Part shown: positions 35,575 to 44,463 of the stretch, in pieces | Numbering within the stretch: position 1 is the first letter of the stretch | Layout: the number at the start of each line of letters is the position of its first letter | NCBI RefSeq assembly: GCF_021922925.1 | Contig: NZ_CP040786.1 | Location: 2,356,001-2,420,000, forward strand | Source: Clavibacter phaseoli | GTDB lineage: Bacteria > Actinomycetota > Actinomycetes > Actinomycetales > Microbacteriaceae | Direction: 5' to 3' | DNA length: 64,000 bases | Translations under genes and position numbers: made by a program | The notes under the pieces: model-generated | What the model saw: the letters and a program-made list of their open reading frames with translations, nothing else | What the model was told of the DNA's origin: nothing | The model's database searches: none

Positions 35575-35886
35575 TCAGGCCTTCGAGGTGAAGGTCGGGA
35601 TGACGTGCTCGAAGCTCACGGTCTGGCCGAGGCCCGTCGCGATGATGAGCGTGAGCCCGGCGACCACGGCGAGGACCACGACCGCGAAGCAGAGGACGCC
35701 GGCCGCCTGCAGGACGACGGGCGGCGTGCGGGGCGAGCTGTCGGATCCGGCGACGCGGCCGCTGGTGTCGGGGCTGGCGAGCGCGAAGGACCGCACCCCG
35801 AGGGCGAAGAGGGCGGGCAGGCCCGCGCCGAGGACGAGGGCGACGAGGGCGACCTGGCCGACCGCGGAGAGGAAGAGGGGGAGCAT
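35575..35886 (-). CDS. small membrane protein of the pit operon
   Basis: A 103-residue protein with two membrane helices (about residues 5-30 and 58-85) and a short polar loop rich in Ser/Asp between them. It starts 11 bases after pit and ends 2 bases before the DUF3349 gene. No family recognised. Because it always sits between two co-transcribed genes here, an accessory role in phosphate transport is plausible but unproven. Start ATG at 35886 is chosen since the longer upstream frame runs through the pit gene. Confidence 0.72.
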   Translation of the reverse strand: MLPLFLSAVGQVALVALVLGAGLPALFALGVRSFALASPDTSGRVAGSDSSPRTPPVVLQAAGVLCFAVVVLAVVAGLTLIIATGLGQTVSFEHVIPTFTSKA

Positions 35887-35897
35887 GGCGGGATCCT

Positions 35898-37127
35898 TCA
35901 GGCGTCGGCGGGCTGGGGGGCGGGGCGGGCGGCCTTCTCGTCGGACCACTCGTCGTTCACGTTGTGCGCGCCGACGTCGTCCTTGCGCGAGCGGACGTAG
36001 ACGGTGATCGCGACGGCGACGAGCACGAGCGTCATGGCGATGCCGCCCGCCGCCCCGCCGATGAGGTGGCCGAGCCACCACATGACCGCGCCGACCAGGG
36101 CCGCCGCCGGGAGGGTGATGATCCACGCGACGACCATGCGCAGCGCCACGCGCCAGCGCACCTGCGCGCCGGGCCGGCCGACGCCGGAGCCGAGGATGGA
36201 TCCGGTGGCCACGTGCGTGGTGGAGAGCGCGAAGCCGAGGTGGCTGGAGGCGAGGATGACCGCGGCCGACGAGCTCTCGGCGGCCATGCCCTGGTGCGTG
36301 TCGATCTCGACGAGGCCCTTGCCGACCGTGCGGATGATGCGCCAGCCGCCGATGTAGGTGCCGAGCGAGATGGCGAGCGCGCAGCTGATCTTGACCCAGA
36401 ACGGCACCGACTCCGTGTCCGTCCAGCCGCCCGCCGCGATGAGCGCGAGCGTGATGACGCCCATGGTCTTCTGCGCGTCGTTCGTGCCGTGCGCGAGCGA
36501 GACCAGCGAGGCGCTGCCGATCTGGCCGATGCGGAACGTGCGGTCGAGCCCGCGCCCGGCGAGGTTGCCGATGATCCGGAACACCAGCCAGGTGCCGACG
36601 GCGGCCACCGCCCCGGCGAGGATCGGCGACATGAGCGCCGGCAGGATCACCTTGCCCACGACGCCGTCGAGCTTGGATCCGTCGCCCGCCCAGTTCACGC
36701 CGTTCACCCCGAGACCCGCGAGCGTCGAGCCGATGAGGCCGCCGAACAGCGCGTGCGAGGAGCTCGACGGGAGGCCGAGCAGCCAGGTGAGCAGGTTCCA
36801 GACGATGCCGCCGATGAGGCCGGCGAGCACGATCAGCAGCAGCGCGGATCCGCCGCCCTGCAGCAGCGCCGGGTCGGGGGCGCCGGACTTGTCCTGGATC
36901 TTCACGACCGCGTTCGTGACCGTGAGCGCGACCTCGATGCTGAGGAACGCGCCGACCAGGTTGAGCACGGCGGAGAGCGTGACGGCGACCTTCGGCTTCA
37001 GCGCGCCGGTGGCGATGGAGGTCGCCATGGCGTTCGCGGTGTCATGGAAGCCGTTGGTGAAGTCGAAGGCGAGCGCCGTGATGACGACGAGCACGAGGAG
37101 AATGAAGGGATCCACGGCGATGAGCAT
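35898..37127 (-). CDS. pit: low-affinity inorganic phosphate transporter (PiT family)
   Basis: A 409-residue, 10-12-helix transporter that imports metal-phosphate with protons. The duplicated PiT signature is clear: FDFTNGFHDTANAMA at the N-terminal side and VSLAHGTNDAQKTMG in the middle, with LPSSSSHALFGGLIG and STTHVATGSILG in the matching loops. Start ATG 37127 gives the family's N-terminus; the longer frame to 37172 adds an untypical leader. It heads an operon with a small membrane protein and a tandem DUF3349 protein. A tandem GTTCACC repeat in the divergent gap suggests PhoP control. Confidence 0.92.
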   Translation of the reverse strand: MLIAVDPFILLVLVVITALAFDFTNGFHDTANAMATSIATGALKPKVAVTLSAVLNLVGAFLSIEVALTVTNAVVKIQDKSGAPDPALLQGGGSALLLIVLAGLIGGIVWNLLTWLLGLPSSSSHALFGGLIGSTLAGLGVNGVNWAGDGSKLDGVVGKVILPALMSPILAGAVAAVGTWLVFRIIGNLAGRGLDRTFRIGQIGSASLVSLAHGTNDAQKTMGVITLALIAAGGWTDTESVPFWVKISCALAISLGTYIGGWRIIRTVGKGLVEIDTHQGMAAESSSAAVILASSHLGFALSTTHVATGSILGSGVGRPGAQVRWRVALRMVVAWIITLPAAALVGAVMWWLGHLIGGAAGGIAMTLVLVAVAITVYVRSRKDDVGAHNVNDEWSDEKAARPAPQPADA

Positions 37128-37166
37128 GCGCCCTGCTCGCGGGTCCCCTCTACGGGGGACCGGCGG

Positions 37167-37188
37167 GTTCACCCGCTGTTCACCCGCG
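37167..37188. promoter_or_regulatory. tandem PHO-box-like direct repeats
   Basis: Two perfect-phase 11-base units GTTCACCCGCT and GTTCACCCGCG in the gap between pit and a GNAT gene. Their length, phase and GTTCACC core match the PhoP-binding units known from Streptomyces. Confidence 0.7.
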
Positions 37189-37243
37189 CCCGTGGAGGAT
37201 GGGGGCCGCGGGCGACGCGGCCCGCCCGACCCCGAGGACCCGG

Positions 37244-37771
37244 ATGATCACCGAGCTGCACGCCTCCTCCGACCTCTCCCCCGCCGATCGGGCCGCCACC
37301 GCCGCGCTCGGCGACCTGGCCTTCGCGCTCCCGCCGGACGACCCCGCGAGCCGCATGACCTGGTCCGACGCCGACGAGACCGTGATCGCGCGCGGCCCCG
37401 ACGGCGGCGTGGCCGCCATGGTCGTGGTCGTGCACCGCGACGGCCTGCTCGACGGTCGGCCCGTCCGGCTCGCCGGGATCGGCGGCGTCGCGAGCCACCC
37501 GTCGGTGCGCGGGCGGGGCTACGGTCGCGCGGCGCTCGACCGGGCCATCGCGGCCGTCGACGCGCACGACCCCGACCTCACGCAGCTGATCTGCGCGCCG
37601 CGCATGGACGGCTACTACGCCCAGGTCGGCTTCCGGCCGTTCGCCGGCACGACGTGGATGCGGCAGGGCGGCGCGCGGGTCGTGCTCGACTACCAGCCGA
37701 CGCGGATCCGCCCCGGCCGCCTGCCCGCGCCCGTCGACGGCGAGCTCGACCTGTGCGGCGCGCCGTGGTGA
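37244..37771 (+). CDS. GNAT acetyltransferase
   Basis: A 175-residue GNAT-fold protein. The acetyl-CoA loop is GGVASHPSVRGRGYGRAAL (the Q/RxxGxG/A pattern as RGRGYG), followed by a C-terminal strand GYYAQVGFRPF, as in many Eis-like or general GNAT enzymes. Its substrate is not visible. It is divergent from pit across the PHO-box repeat and overlaps the next acetyltransferase gene by 4 bases (GTGA), forming a two-gene unit. Confidence 0.82.
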   Translation: MITELHASSDLSPADRAATAALGDLAFALPPDDPASRMTWSDADETVIARGPDGGVAAMVVVVHRDGLLDGRPVRLAGIGGVASHPSVRGRGYGRAALDRAIAAVDAHDPDLTQLICAPRMDGYYAQVGFRPFAGTTWMRQGGARVVLDYQPTRIRPGRLPAPVDGELDLCGAPW

Positions 37772-38322
37772 GCGCGGATCCGCGCGTCACGCTGGTGCCG
37801 GTGGACCCGCACGCCGACGCGGACGACCTCCGCGCGTTCCTCACCTCGAACGCGTTCCCCTTCCACATGCGCCCCCGGCCGACCGCGGCCGACGTCGACG
37901 CCCGCATCGCGGACGGCGACTTCGCGGGGCCCGAGCACGAGGCGCTCTGGATCGACGCGGAGGGGCACGGCCGCGTTGGCCTCGTCGTGCTCGACGACCT
38001 CGAGGATCCGGGCGTGCTGTTCGACCTGCGCCTCGCCGAGGCGTCGCGCGCCCGGGGGCTCGGCGTGCCCGTGGTGCGCGCGCTGACCGCGCACGTCTTC
38101 GGCGCCCACACGCACGTCACCCGGCTCGAGGCGCAGACGCGCGACGACAACCGGGCGATGCGCCGGGTGCTCGTCCGCGCGGGCTTCGTGAAGGAGGCGC
38201 ACTACCGCGACGGCTGGCCCGTCGCGGGCGCCGAGCCGCGTGCATCCGTCGGCTACGCGATCCTCCGCCGCGACCACGAGACGGGGACGACGACGCCCGT
38301 GCCGGACGACGACGAGGCGTAG
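37768..38322 (+). CDS. GNAT acetyltransferase, RimJ-like
   Basis: A 184-residue GNAT protein resembling ribosomal-protein/RimJ-type acetyltransferases: LRLAEASRARGLGVPVVRALTAHVFG around the acetyl-CoA site and TRDDNRAMRRVLVRAGFVKEAHYRDGWPV near the C-terminus, a signature of this group. It starts with GTG inside the stop codon of the previous GNAT gene. Target not known; neither acetyltransferase shows a partner toxin or antitoxin. Confidence 0.83.
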   Translation: MSADPRVTLVPVDPHADADDLRAFLTSNAFPFHMRPRPTAADVDARIADGDFAGPEHEALWIDAEGHGRVGLVVLDDLEDPGVLFDLRLAEASRARGLGVPVVRALTAHVFGAHTHVTRLEAQTRDDNRAMRRVLVRAGFVKEAHYRDGWPVAGAEPRASVGYAILRRDHETGTTTPVPDDDEA

Positions 38323-38458
38323 CCCGCACCGCTCGCGCACGCATGCTGCGTGGGCGCCCGGATCCACGCGCGGATCCCGCACGCGGGACACGATCTGGCG
38401 CCGAACCCGCCGTTACGGTGGAGGGACCGCACGCACCCGCACGATCGGAGGTCGATCC

Positions 38459-39880
38459 ATGTCCAGCGCCGCAGCCCCCGCAGCCGTCATCGGCGAGCCC
38501 GAGGTCGTCGAGGACGTCGCGCGCGTCGCCTCCTCCCCCGCCTGGCTCGCCCTCAAGGACGCCGCCGTCGCCCTCCAGCCGATGCAGGCGAAGGACGGAT
38601 CGGTCCCCGACGCCGCGCAGCACGCGGAGGCGACCCGCCTCGTCGCGGTGATCCGCGACGCCGTCCGCGCGCTCGCACCGCTCTTCCCGCATGACGCCGC
38701 GTACCTCGCCGCGCTCGACGTGGACTTCGCGCGCTGGGTCGACGCGGGCCTCGGCGTCCCCGACTTCCTCGACTCCCTGAACGCGTTCCAGCCGCAGCGC
38801 GACCGCGTGGACGGGATCCGGCACCTCGTCGTCTTCCCGATGACCACGCAGAACGGCAGCTCCAGCAGGCTGGTCGAGGCCGTGCTCATCGAGGTCGTCT
38901 GGCCGGAGTTCGTCGCCGAGCTGGAGGCGGGCGACTACGGCAACGCGCTGTTCGTCCCGATCCGCTTCGTCGACTTCACGCCCGGCTACGACACCAACTC
39001 CGCGGTGCTGTTCCCCGAGACCGTCGCGATGCGCGAGATCCCGACCTTCACGTGGGGCGCGATCTTCGCCGACCGCGAGGCCGCGCGGTTCCGGCGCGTG
39101 GTGCGCCACGCCGCCGAGGTCACGAAGCTCGAGCTGCCGGAGGACGCGCGGCGCCTGCTGGAGGACCAGCGGCTCGCGGAGGAGACCTTCGTGATGTGGG
39201 ACCTCATCCACGACCGCACGCACATGCGCGGCGACCTGCCGTTCGACCCGTTCATGATCAAGCAGCGGATGCCGTTCTTCCTCTACTCGATCGAGGAGCT
39301 GCGCTGCGACCTCACCGCGTTCCGCGAGGCCGTCGCGATCCAGCGCCGGCTCGCCGCGGTGGATCCCGCCGAGCGCACCCCCGCCGACGACGCGCTCCTC
39401 GAGCGCGCCGGGATGGTGCAGCACGCCGTGATCTTCGACCGCATCTTCCGCTTCGCCATCACCGGATCCCGCGTCCGCAACTACGACGGCCTCGGCGGCC
39501 AGCTGCTGTTCGCGTGGCTGCACCAGCACCACGTGCTGCACTGGACCGACACGCGCCTCACGATCGACTGGGACGACGTCGCCGACGTGGTCGTGGCGCT
39601 CGCCGACCGGGTGAACGACCTCTACTGGCGCTCCATCGACCGGCCGAAGACCGCGCACTGGCTGGCCGCGTACGCGATGGTCACCGAGACGGTCACGCCG
39701 CACCCCGCGTCCACCTGGGCGAAGGGGCCGGACGCGCTGCCGCTCGACGGGCCGCCGAAGGGCCTCACCGACCTCGTGCTCGACGACGAGTTCCCGCTCA
39801 GCATGTTCTTCGAGGCGCTGGAGAAGAAGATGCGCGACGTCATCGGATCCACCGCCGGGATCACCGGGCAGGCCGCGTGA
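38459..39880 (+). CDS. DUF6421-like protein of unknown function
   Basis: A 473-residue soluble, mostly helical protein that I recognise as resembling the actinobacterial DUF6421 family; no function is established. A notable cluster is MWDLIHDRTHMRGDLPFDPF followed by EELRCDL: the His-x3-His with downstream acids could bind a metal. Another conserved-looking stretch is WLHQHHVLHWTD. The ATG at 38459 has CGGAGG upstream. Its stop overlaps the start of an SDR gene (GTGA), so the two proteins are produced together and may catalyse linked steps. The 136-base gap ahead holds a TACGGT box (38414-38419). Confidence 0.72.
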   Translation: MSSAAAPAAVIGEPEVVEDVARVASSPAWLALKDAAVALQPMQAKDGSVPDAAQHAEATRLVAVIRDAVRALAPLFPHDAAYLAALDVDFARWVDAGLGVPDFLDSLNAFQPQRDRVDGIRHLVVFPMTTQNGSSSRLVEAVLIEVVWPEFVAELEAGDYGNALFVPIRFVDFTPGYDTNSAVLFPETVAMREIPTFTWGAIFADREAARFRRVVRHAAEVTKLELPEDARRLLEDQRLAEETFVMWDLIHDRTHMRGDLPFDPFMIKQRMPFFLYSIEELRCDLTAFREAVAIQRRLAAVDPAERTPADDALLERAGMVQHAVIFDRIFRFAITGSRVRNYDGLGGQLLFAWLHQHHVLHWTDTRLTIDWDDVADVVVALADRVNDLYWRSIDRPKTAHWLAAYAMVTETVTPHPASTWAKGPDALPLDGPPKGLTDLVLDDEFPLSMFFEALEKKMRDVIGSTAGITGQAA

Positions 39881-40506
39881 GCGTCGACGGCCGCGTGGTC
39901 GTGGTCGCCGGCGCGTCGAGCGTCGCCGGCCGGGCGGTCTGCGCCGAGCTGACGGCGGCGGGCGCGCGCGTCGTCGCCGTCGGCACGGACGCCGGGCGGC
40001 TTGACGACGTCGACGCGTCCCGGCGCGAGGTGTGCGACCTCGCCGACCACGCGGCCGTCGTGGAGCTGGCCGCGCGGGTCCGGGCCGACCTCGGCGGCGT
40101 CGACGGGCTGATCCACCTGGTCGGCGGCTGGCGCGGCGGCAACGGCCTCGAGGGCCAGACCGACGACGACTGGGACTTCCTGCACGAGCGGCTCGTCACC
40201 ACGCTGCGCAACACCACGCGCGCGTTCGACGCCGACCTGCAGGCGTCCGACGCGGGCCGGCTCGCGATCGTCTCCTCCACGGCCGTGCAGCGCCCCTACC
40301 CCGGCGGCGCGAACTACTCGACCGCGAAGATCGCCGCCGAGACGTGGGTGCGCGCGGTCGACCGGGGGTTCTCCAAGGCCGGATCCCCCGCCCGCACCAC
40401 GATCTTCGTCGTCAAGGCGCTGGGCGGGCTCGAGCGCGCGCTCGGCCGTCGCGTCGTGGAGCTGTGGACCTCCGTGCCGCCCGAGCGCGACCTGATCGAG
40501 GGCTGA
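39877..40506 (+). CDS. SDR family oxidoreductase
   Basis: A 209-residue short-chain dehydrogenase with a slightly altered cofactor motif GASSVAGRAVCAEL (usually TGxxxGIG), the strand LIHLVGGWRGG in place of NNAG, and the active site Ser in VSSTAVQRPYPGGANYSTAKIAAE with Tyr and Lys four apart. The short C-terminal end lacks the last strand of typical SDRs. It overlaps the DUF6421-like gene by 4 bases and is probably its partner enzyme. Confidence 0.8.
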   Translation: MSVDGRVVVVAGASSVAGRAVCAELTAAGARVVAVGTDAGRLDDVDASRREVCDLADHAAVVELAARVRADLGGVDGLIHLVGGWRGGNGLEGQTDDDWDFLHERLVTTLRNTTRAFDADLQASDAGRLAIVSSTAVQRPYPGGANYSTAKIAAETWVRAVDRGFSKAGSPARTTIFVVKALGGLERALGRRVVELWTSVPPERDLIEG

Positions 40507-40586
40507 CGCGGCCGCTGCCGTAGCACACCCGCGGCCACCCCGGAGAGGGGTCGCATCCCCCCTGCCGCGGTCGCCGGAGCGCGGTA

Positions 40587-40592
40587 TACGTT
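40587..40592 (+). promoter_or_regulatory. -10 box TACGTT
   Basis: TACGTT is 6 bases before the GTG at 40599. Confidence 0.5.
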
Positions 40593-40598
40593 CACGGG

Positions 40599-41501
40599 GT
40601 GACCCCGCACGCCAGAACCGCCGAGCACGACGCCTTCGGGCCGTGGATCGACACCGTCCGCACCGCCGACGAGATCCCCCGCCTCTACCGCCCGCACGGC
40701 GTCGACCCGTTCGCCGCGCGTCTCGTGCTCAAGGTCCCGCGCGACATCCCGCGCCGCGACACCGACCCGACCATGGACCTGTACGACCACCTCCTCGTCG
40801 TCGGCGACCGCGACCTGGAGGTGCTCTCGCGACAGGGATCCGCGTTCACGGCCCGGCGCATCCCCTTCGCCGACCTCGTCGCGGTGCGCGACCGCGTCGA
40901 CCTGCTCGACGGCCTGCTCACCGTGCACACGGCCGACGGCCAGGGCCTGCGGATCCCGTTCAACGGCGCCTCCGCCGACGTGGTCGTGGAGCTGACCGAG
41001 CTGCTGATGACCCTCGCGGGCGAGTCCGCCGGGGTGCGCCGCAACTGCCCGACTAGTACCCCCCGAGCGACGCCGCGCATCGACCTCGGGCAGGACGAGG
41101 CCGGCGTCGCCGCGGCGTACTGGGACCTGGCGTCGCGGGATCCGCAGCTCCGCTACCTCTCGTCGCGGCCGCGTACACCGCTCGTGCCCACGGCCGACGG
41201 CCTCATGGGCGCGCTGCAGCGCCTCCGGCCGATGAGCCTCGCCGGCCTGGTGGCGGCCTGCTCGCCACGCGAGCTGCTGATCCTCACCCGCCGCGACCAG
41301 GTCATCCGCCGCCGCACCGCGACGCTGTCGATCGACCGGCTCCGGATCCTCCGCCACGCCATCTCCAGCACCACCGCCGAGCCGCACCCGCGCTGGGTCG
41401 GCATGTCGACGGTCACCATCCGCGCGGGCGCCGCGTCCTTCGAGGTCGTCGCGGCATCCGCCGACGAGCTCGAGTGCGACCTGGTCACGGGCGGCTGCTG
41501 A
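40599..41501 (+). CDS. hypothetical protein
   Basis: A 300-residue soluble protein with no signal peptide or membrane helix. Residues 60-135 (MDLYDHLLVVGDRDLEVLS, then FADLVAVRDRVDLLDGLLTV) read as alternating strands of a PH-like beta barrel; residues 200-295 show a similar strand pattern (ACSPRELLILTRRDQVIRRR, then MSTVTIRAGAASFEVVAAS), so it may hold two such domains. I do not recognise the family. Single gene under a leaderless-type promoter. Confidence 0.6.
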   Translation: MTPHARTAEHDAFGPWIDTVRTADEIPRLYRPHGVDPFAARLVLKVPRDIPRRDTDPTMDLYDHLLVVGDRDLEVLSRQGSAFTARRIPFADLVAVRDRVDLLDGLLTVHTADGQGLRIPFNGASADVVVELTELLMTLAGESAGVRRNCPTSTPRATPRIDLGQDEAGVAAAYWDLASRDPQLRYLSSRPRTPLVPTADGLMGALQRLRPMSLAGLVAACSPRELLILTRRDQVIRRRTATLSIDRLRILRHAISSTTAEPHPRWVGMSTVTIRAGAASFEVVAASADELECDLVTGGC

Positions 41502-41558
41502 GGCGGTCCGCCTCGTTCTGGGGGCGCGGCGCGGACCCGCGCGCGGCACGACGATCCC

Positions 41559-41564
41559 TAGCGT
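41559..41564 (+). promoter_or_regulatory. -10 box TAGCGT
   Basis: TAGCGT is 6 bases before the ATG at 41571. Confidence 0.5.
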
Positions 41565-41570
41565 GGGGGC

Positions 41571-41975
41571 ATGGAGCCGCCCCTCGTCGTCCTCGTGGTC
41601 CTCGTCGTCGCCGCGCTGCTCGTGGCCCGGATCCTCATCCGCCGCCGCGCCCGGGAGAAGGCGGAGCGCGAGCCGCAGGTGCCGACGATGCCCAAGGTGA
41701 TCGCCGCCGCCCTCCTCGGCGCCGCGTTCCTCGCCATCGGCGTCTCGATCCTGGTGACGTCGCCCGACCTCTCCCAGGGCGACGGATCCGGGCGCTACGG
41801 CTGGATGCCCGCGTGGATCCAGGCGGCCGTGCTCCTGATCGGCGGCCTCGGCTTCGAGTACCTGGCCGTCGCGAACCTCCGGAAGCTCCGCGAGCGCCGC
41901 CGGCGGGGCGCCGACGCGGCCGCCTTCGACCCGCTGGCGGCCGACACCGACGTCGTCGACGAGCCCCGCCCGTAG
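41571..41975 (+). CDS. small membrane protein
   Basis: A 134-residue protein with three membrane helices (about 4-22, 43-62 and 82-100) separated by Arg/Glu-rich loops and ending in an Asp-rich tail. No family recognised. The kinase-like gene follows after 10 bases and may be co-transcribed. Confidence 0.65.
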   Translation: MEPPLVVLVVLVVAALLVARILIRRRAREKAEREPQVPTMPKVIAAALLGAAFLAIGVSILVTSPDLSQGDGSGRYGWMPAWIQAAVLLIGGLGFEYLAVANLRKLRERRRRGADAAAFDPLAADTDVVDEPRP

Positions 41976-41985
41976 GCCGGCCGCG

Positions 41986-42504
41986 ATGACCGACGCCGTG
42001 ATCCTGACCGGCACCGTCGGCGCGGGCAAGACCACCACGATGCACGCGCTCGGCGCCCTCCTCGCCGAGCGCGGGGTCCCCCACGCGCTGGTCGACATGG
42101 ACGCCGTGCGCCTGCTCCACCCCGCCAACCCCGCGGATCCGTTCCAGCAGGAGCTGGCGCTCCGCAACCTCGGGGACCTGTCGCGCAACTACCGCCAGGC
42201 CGGCGCGCGCGTGGTGGTCGTCGCGACCGTCGTCGAGCGGGCGGGGGACCTGCCGCGCCACGTCGCCGCGCTCGGATCCCACGAGCCGCTGCTCGTCCGC
42301 CTCGCGGTCGACGCCGACATCGTGCGGGCACGGCTCGACGCCCGTCACCGCGACGACGCCGCGGCCCTCGCGTGGCACCGCGCACGCGCGCCCGAGCTCG
42401 CCGCGATCATCGACGCCGCGGACCTCGGCGGCGTCGCGATCGACACCACGTCCCGCACCCCGGCCGAGGTCGCGACGCTCGTCGCGGAGCGGATCGGATG
42501 GTGA
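41986..42504 (+). CDS. P-loop kinase-like ATPase
   Basis: A 172-residue protein of the adenylylsulfate/shikimate kinase-like P-loop group. Walker A is GTVGAGKTTT at residues 9-18 and the DxD-like segment LVDMDAVRLLHP follows near residue 41, the usual place for a substrate-binding acid. There is a lid-like Arg-rich segment RARLDARHRDDAAALAWHRAR. Such small proteins phosphorylate small molecules; the substrate is unknown. It is close behind a small membrane protein gene. Confidence 0.77.
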   Translation: MTDAVILTGTVGAGKTTTMHALGALLAERGVPHALVDMDAVRLLHPANPADPFQQELALRNLGDLSRNYRQAGARVVVVATVVERAGDLPRHVAALGSHEPLLVRLAVDADIVRARLDARHRDDAAALAWHRARAPELAAIIDAADLGGVAIDTTSRTPAEVATLVAERIGW

Positions 42505-42511
42505 GCGCCCC

Positions 42512-42517
42512 TAGGGT
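42512..42517 (+). promoter_or_regulatory. -10 box TAGGGT
   Basis: TAGGGT is 6 bases before the GTG at 42524. Confidence 0.5.
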
Positions 42518-42523
42518 CGGATG

Positions 42524-42829
42524 GTGACCGACGACCTCCCCCTCGACTTCACCGCGCCGCTCTGGGCCTGGGAGGCGCGGCGCGAGCTCTGGACGTTCGT
42601 GTCGCTGCCCGCCGACCTCGCGCCGATGCTGAGCGAGATGGGACAGGCAGGGCGCCGCGGGTTCGGATCCGTGCCCGTCCGCGTGCGCGTCGGCACCACG
42701 ACCTGGCGCACGTCCGTCTTCCCGCAGGGCGACGGCACGTGGATCCTCCCGGTCAAGCGGGCGATCCGCGACGCCCACGGGCTCGCGGTCGGCGACGACG
42801 TGCACGTCGACCTCGAGCCGCTGCCGTGA
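42524..42829 (+). CDS. DUF1905 domain protein
   Basis: A 101-residue protein that is a single DUF1905 domain: FTAPLWAWEARRELWTFVSLPA at the start, GFGSVPVRVRVGTTTWRTSVFP in the middle and GTWILPVKRAIRDAHGLAVGDDVHVDLE at the end. DUF1905 is a small beta-barrel of unknown function, often seen with a YdeI-type domain. The GTG at 42524 fits the promoter spacing better than the ATG three bases earlier. Its stop overlaps the start of the amidohydrolase gene (GTGA). Confidence 0.83.
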   Translation: MTDDLPLDFTAPLWAWEARRELWTFVSLPADLAPMLSEMGQAGRRGFGSVPVRVRVGTTTWRTSVFPQGDGTWILPVKRAIRDAHGLAVGDDVHVDLEPLP

Positions 42830-43983
42830 GCGGCGACCTCCTCCTCCGGCGCGCGCGCGTCTGGGCGCGCCCGGGCGCCGGCGTCACGGAGCCGCGCGAC
42901 GTGTTCATCCGGGCGGGCCGCATCGTCGCCGTCGGCGCCGACCTCTCGGCCGAGGCCTCCGTCCCCGAGCTCGACCTCGCCGGTCGCGTGGTCGCCGCCG
43001 GCTTCTGGAACTGCCACGTGCACCTCACCGAGCGCGTCTGGAGCAGGGCCGCCCGCGACCCCGCCGCCGCCCAGGCCGCGATCGACGACATGATGCTGAG
43101 CCGCGGCTTCACGGGCGTCGTCGACCTCGGGTCACTGCCACGGACGACGAACGGGATCATCCGCCGCATCGGATCCGGGGAGCTGCGGGGCCCGCGCGTG
43201 CTGACGGCGGGCATCGGGGTCCGCCCCGTGCGCGGAATGCCGTTCTACATGCGCCCGATGGTGCCCTGGTTCGCGCGATGGATGCTGCCGATGCCGGCGA
43301 CCCGACGCGGAGCCCGCCGGGTGGTCCGCCGTCAGCTCGCCGGCGGGGCGAGCGTCGTCAAGCTCTTCACCGGGTCCTACGTGACGCCCGAGCGGGTGAA
43401 GCCCATGCGGCGCGCGGTCGCCCGGGCCGCCGTCGCCGAGGCCCACCGCCGCGGTGCCCGCGTGCTCGCGCACCCCTCGGATCGACGGGGCACGTCGGTC
43501 GCGATCGACGCGGGCGTCGACGCCCTCGCGCACGTGCCCGACGAGACGGAGGGCACGCGAGAGCTCCTGGCCGAGGCGGCCGCGCGCGGGATCCGCGTGG
43601 TCCCGACGCTGCACATGTTCGCCGCGACCGTGCGACCCGACGAGTCGTACACCGGCCCGATCCGCGCGGCCCTCGCGGGCTTCGTCGCCGCGGGCGGGCG
43701 CGTGCTCTTCGGCACGGACGTGGGCTACATGCCCGACCGCGACACCGCGCCGGAGCTCGAGGCGATGGCGCGCGCGGGCCTGTCCGTCGACGCGATCCTC
43801 GCGTCGCTCACCACGGAGCCGGCAGCGTTCCTCGGTGCCGACGTCGCGGGGTCGGGCGTCGTCGAGCCGGGAGGCCGCGCCGACCTGACGGTCCTCGACG
43901 TGACGCGCGCGCCGCAGCCGGCCGACCTGGCCCGGATCCACGCCGTCGTCCGCGACGGCGTGCCGATCTGGTCGGCCGGCTGA
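42826..43983 (+). CDS. amidohydrolase family protein
   Basis: A 385-residue TIM-barrel metal-dependent hydrolase of the imidazolonepropionase/prolidase-like branch. Metal ligands in order: HVH in FWNCHVHLTE, the likely carboxylated Lys in SVVKLFTGSYV, His in VLAHPSDRRG, His in ALAHVPDE and Asp in FGTDVGYMPD. The N- and C-terminal strands (DVFIRAGRIVAVGADL; ADLTVLDVT) form the usual beta sandwich. Members hydrolyse cyclic amides, peptides or lactones. It is translationally coupled to the DUF1905 gene; the substrate is unknown. Confidence 0.87.
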   Translation: MSGDLLLRRARVWARPGAGVTEPRDVFIRAGRIVAVGADLSAEASVPELDLAGRVVAAGFWNCHVHLTERVWSRAARDPAAAQAAIDDMMLSRGFTGVVDLGSLPRTTNGIIRRIGSGELRGPRVLTAGIGVRPVRGMPFYMRPMVPWFARWMLPMPATRRGARRVVRRQLAGGASVVKLFTGSYVTPERVKPMRRAVARAAVAEAHRRGARVLAHPSDRRGTSVAIDAGVDALAHVPDETEGTRELLAEAAARGIRVVPTLHMFAATVRPDESYTGPIRAALAGFVAAGGRVLFGTDVGYMPDRDTAPELEAMARAGLSVDAILASLTTEPAAFLGADVAGSGVVEPGGRADLTVLDVTRAPQPADLARIHAVVRDGVPIWSAG

Positions 43984-43996
43984 ACGCGCGACGCGA

Positions 43997-44356
43997 CTAG
44001 CCGCCGGTGGGCGGCGTGTAGAGCTGCAGGTCGTTGCCCTCGCTGTCCTGGAACGGGAGGATGCGGCCCCACTCATGGTCGCTGATCTCGCCCGTGATCT
44101 CGGCGCCGCGGGCCGTGATCCTCTCGAGCTCGTCCTCGATGGAGCCCTCGGGCGTGAACGAGATGACCGCTCCGCCGCCCTTCGAGCCGCCCGCCTCCTC
44201 GCGCGCGTTGAGCCCGATCATCAGGCCGTCCGCGTCGATCTCGCTCCAGTCCGCGTCCTCGCTCGTCACCGTGAGACCGAGCGTGTCGCGGTAGAACGCC
44301 ACCGCGCGCGTCATGTCCTGCACGGGCAGCCAGACCGTCGCCACCGAATCGACCAT
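43997..44356 (-). CDS. VOC family (glyoxalase-like) protein
   Basis: A 119-residue vicinal-oxygen-chelate fold protein with the two beta-alpha-beta-beta-beta repeats: WLPVQDMTRAVAFYRDTLGL at the start and ILPFQDSEGNDLQLYTPP at the end with the acidic ligand Glu/Gln positions. Such proteins include glyoxalases, dioxygenases and antibiotic-binding proteins; which applies is unknown. The ATG has a GAGGAGGAA site. Divergent from the MFS/MarR operon. Confidence 0.83.
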   Translation of the reverse strand: MVDSVATVWLPVQDMTRAVAFYRDTLGLTVTSEDADWSEIDADGLMIGLNAREEAGGSKGGGAVISFTPEGSIEDELERITARGAEITGEISDHEWGRILPFQDSEGNDLQLYTPPTGG

Positions 44357-44463
44357 GGGATTCCTCCTCGTTCCGAGGCCGGTCGGTCGACCGGCTCACC
44401 CTCCCGGTCTACTCCCGGCCACGCGCCGCCTCCGGGGCGGGGAGCGGATCCACGGCCAGCCGA

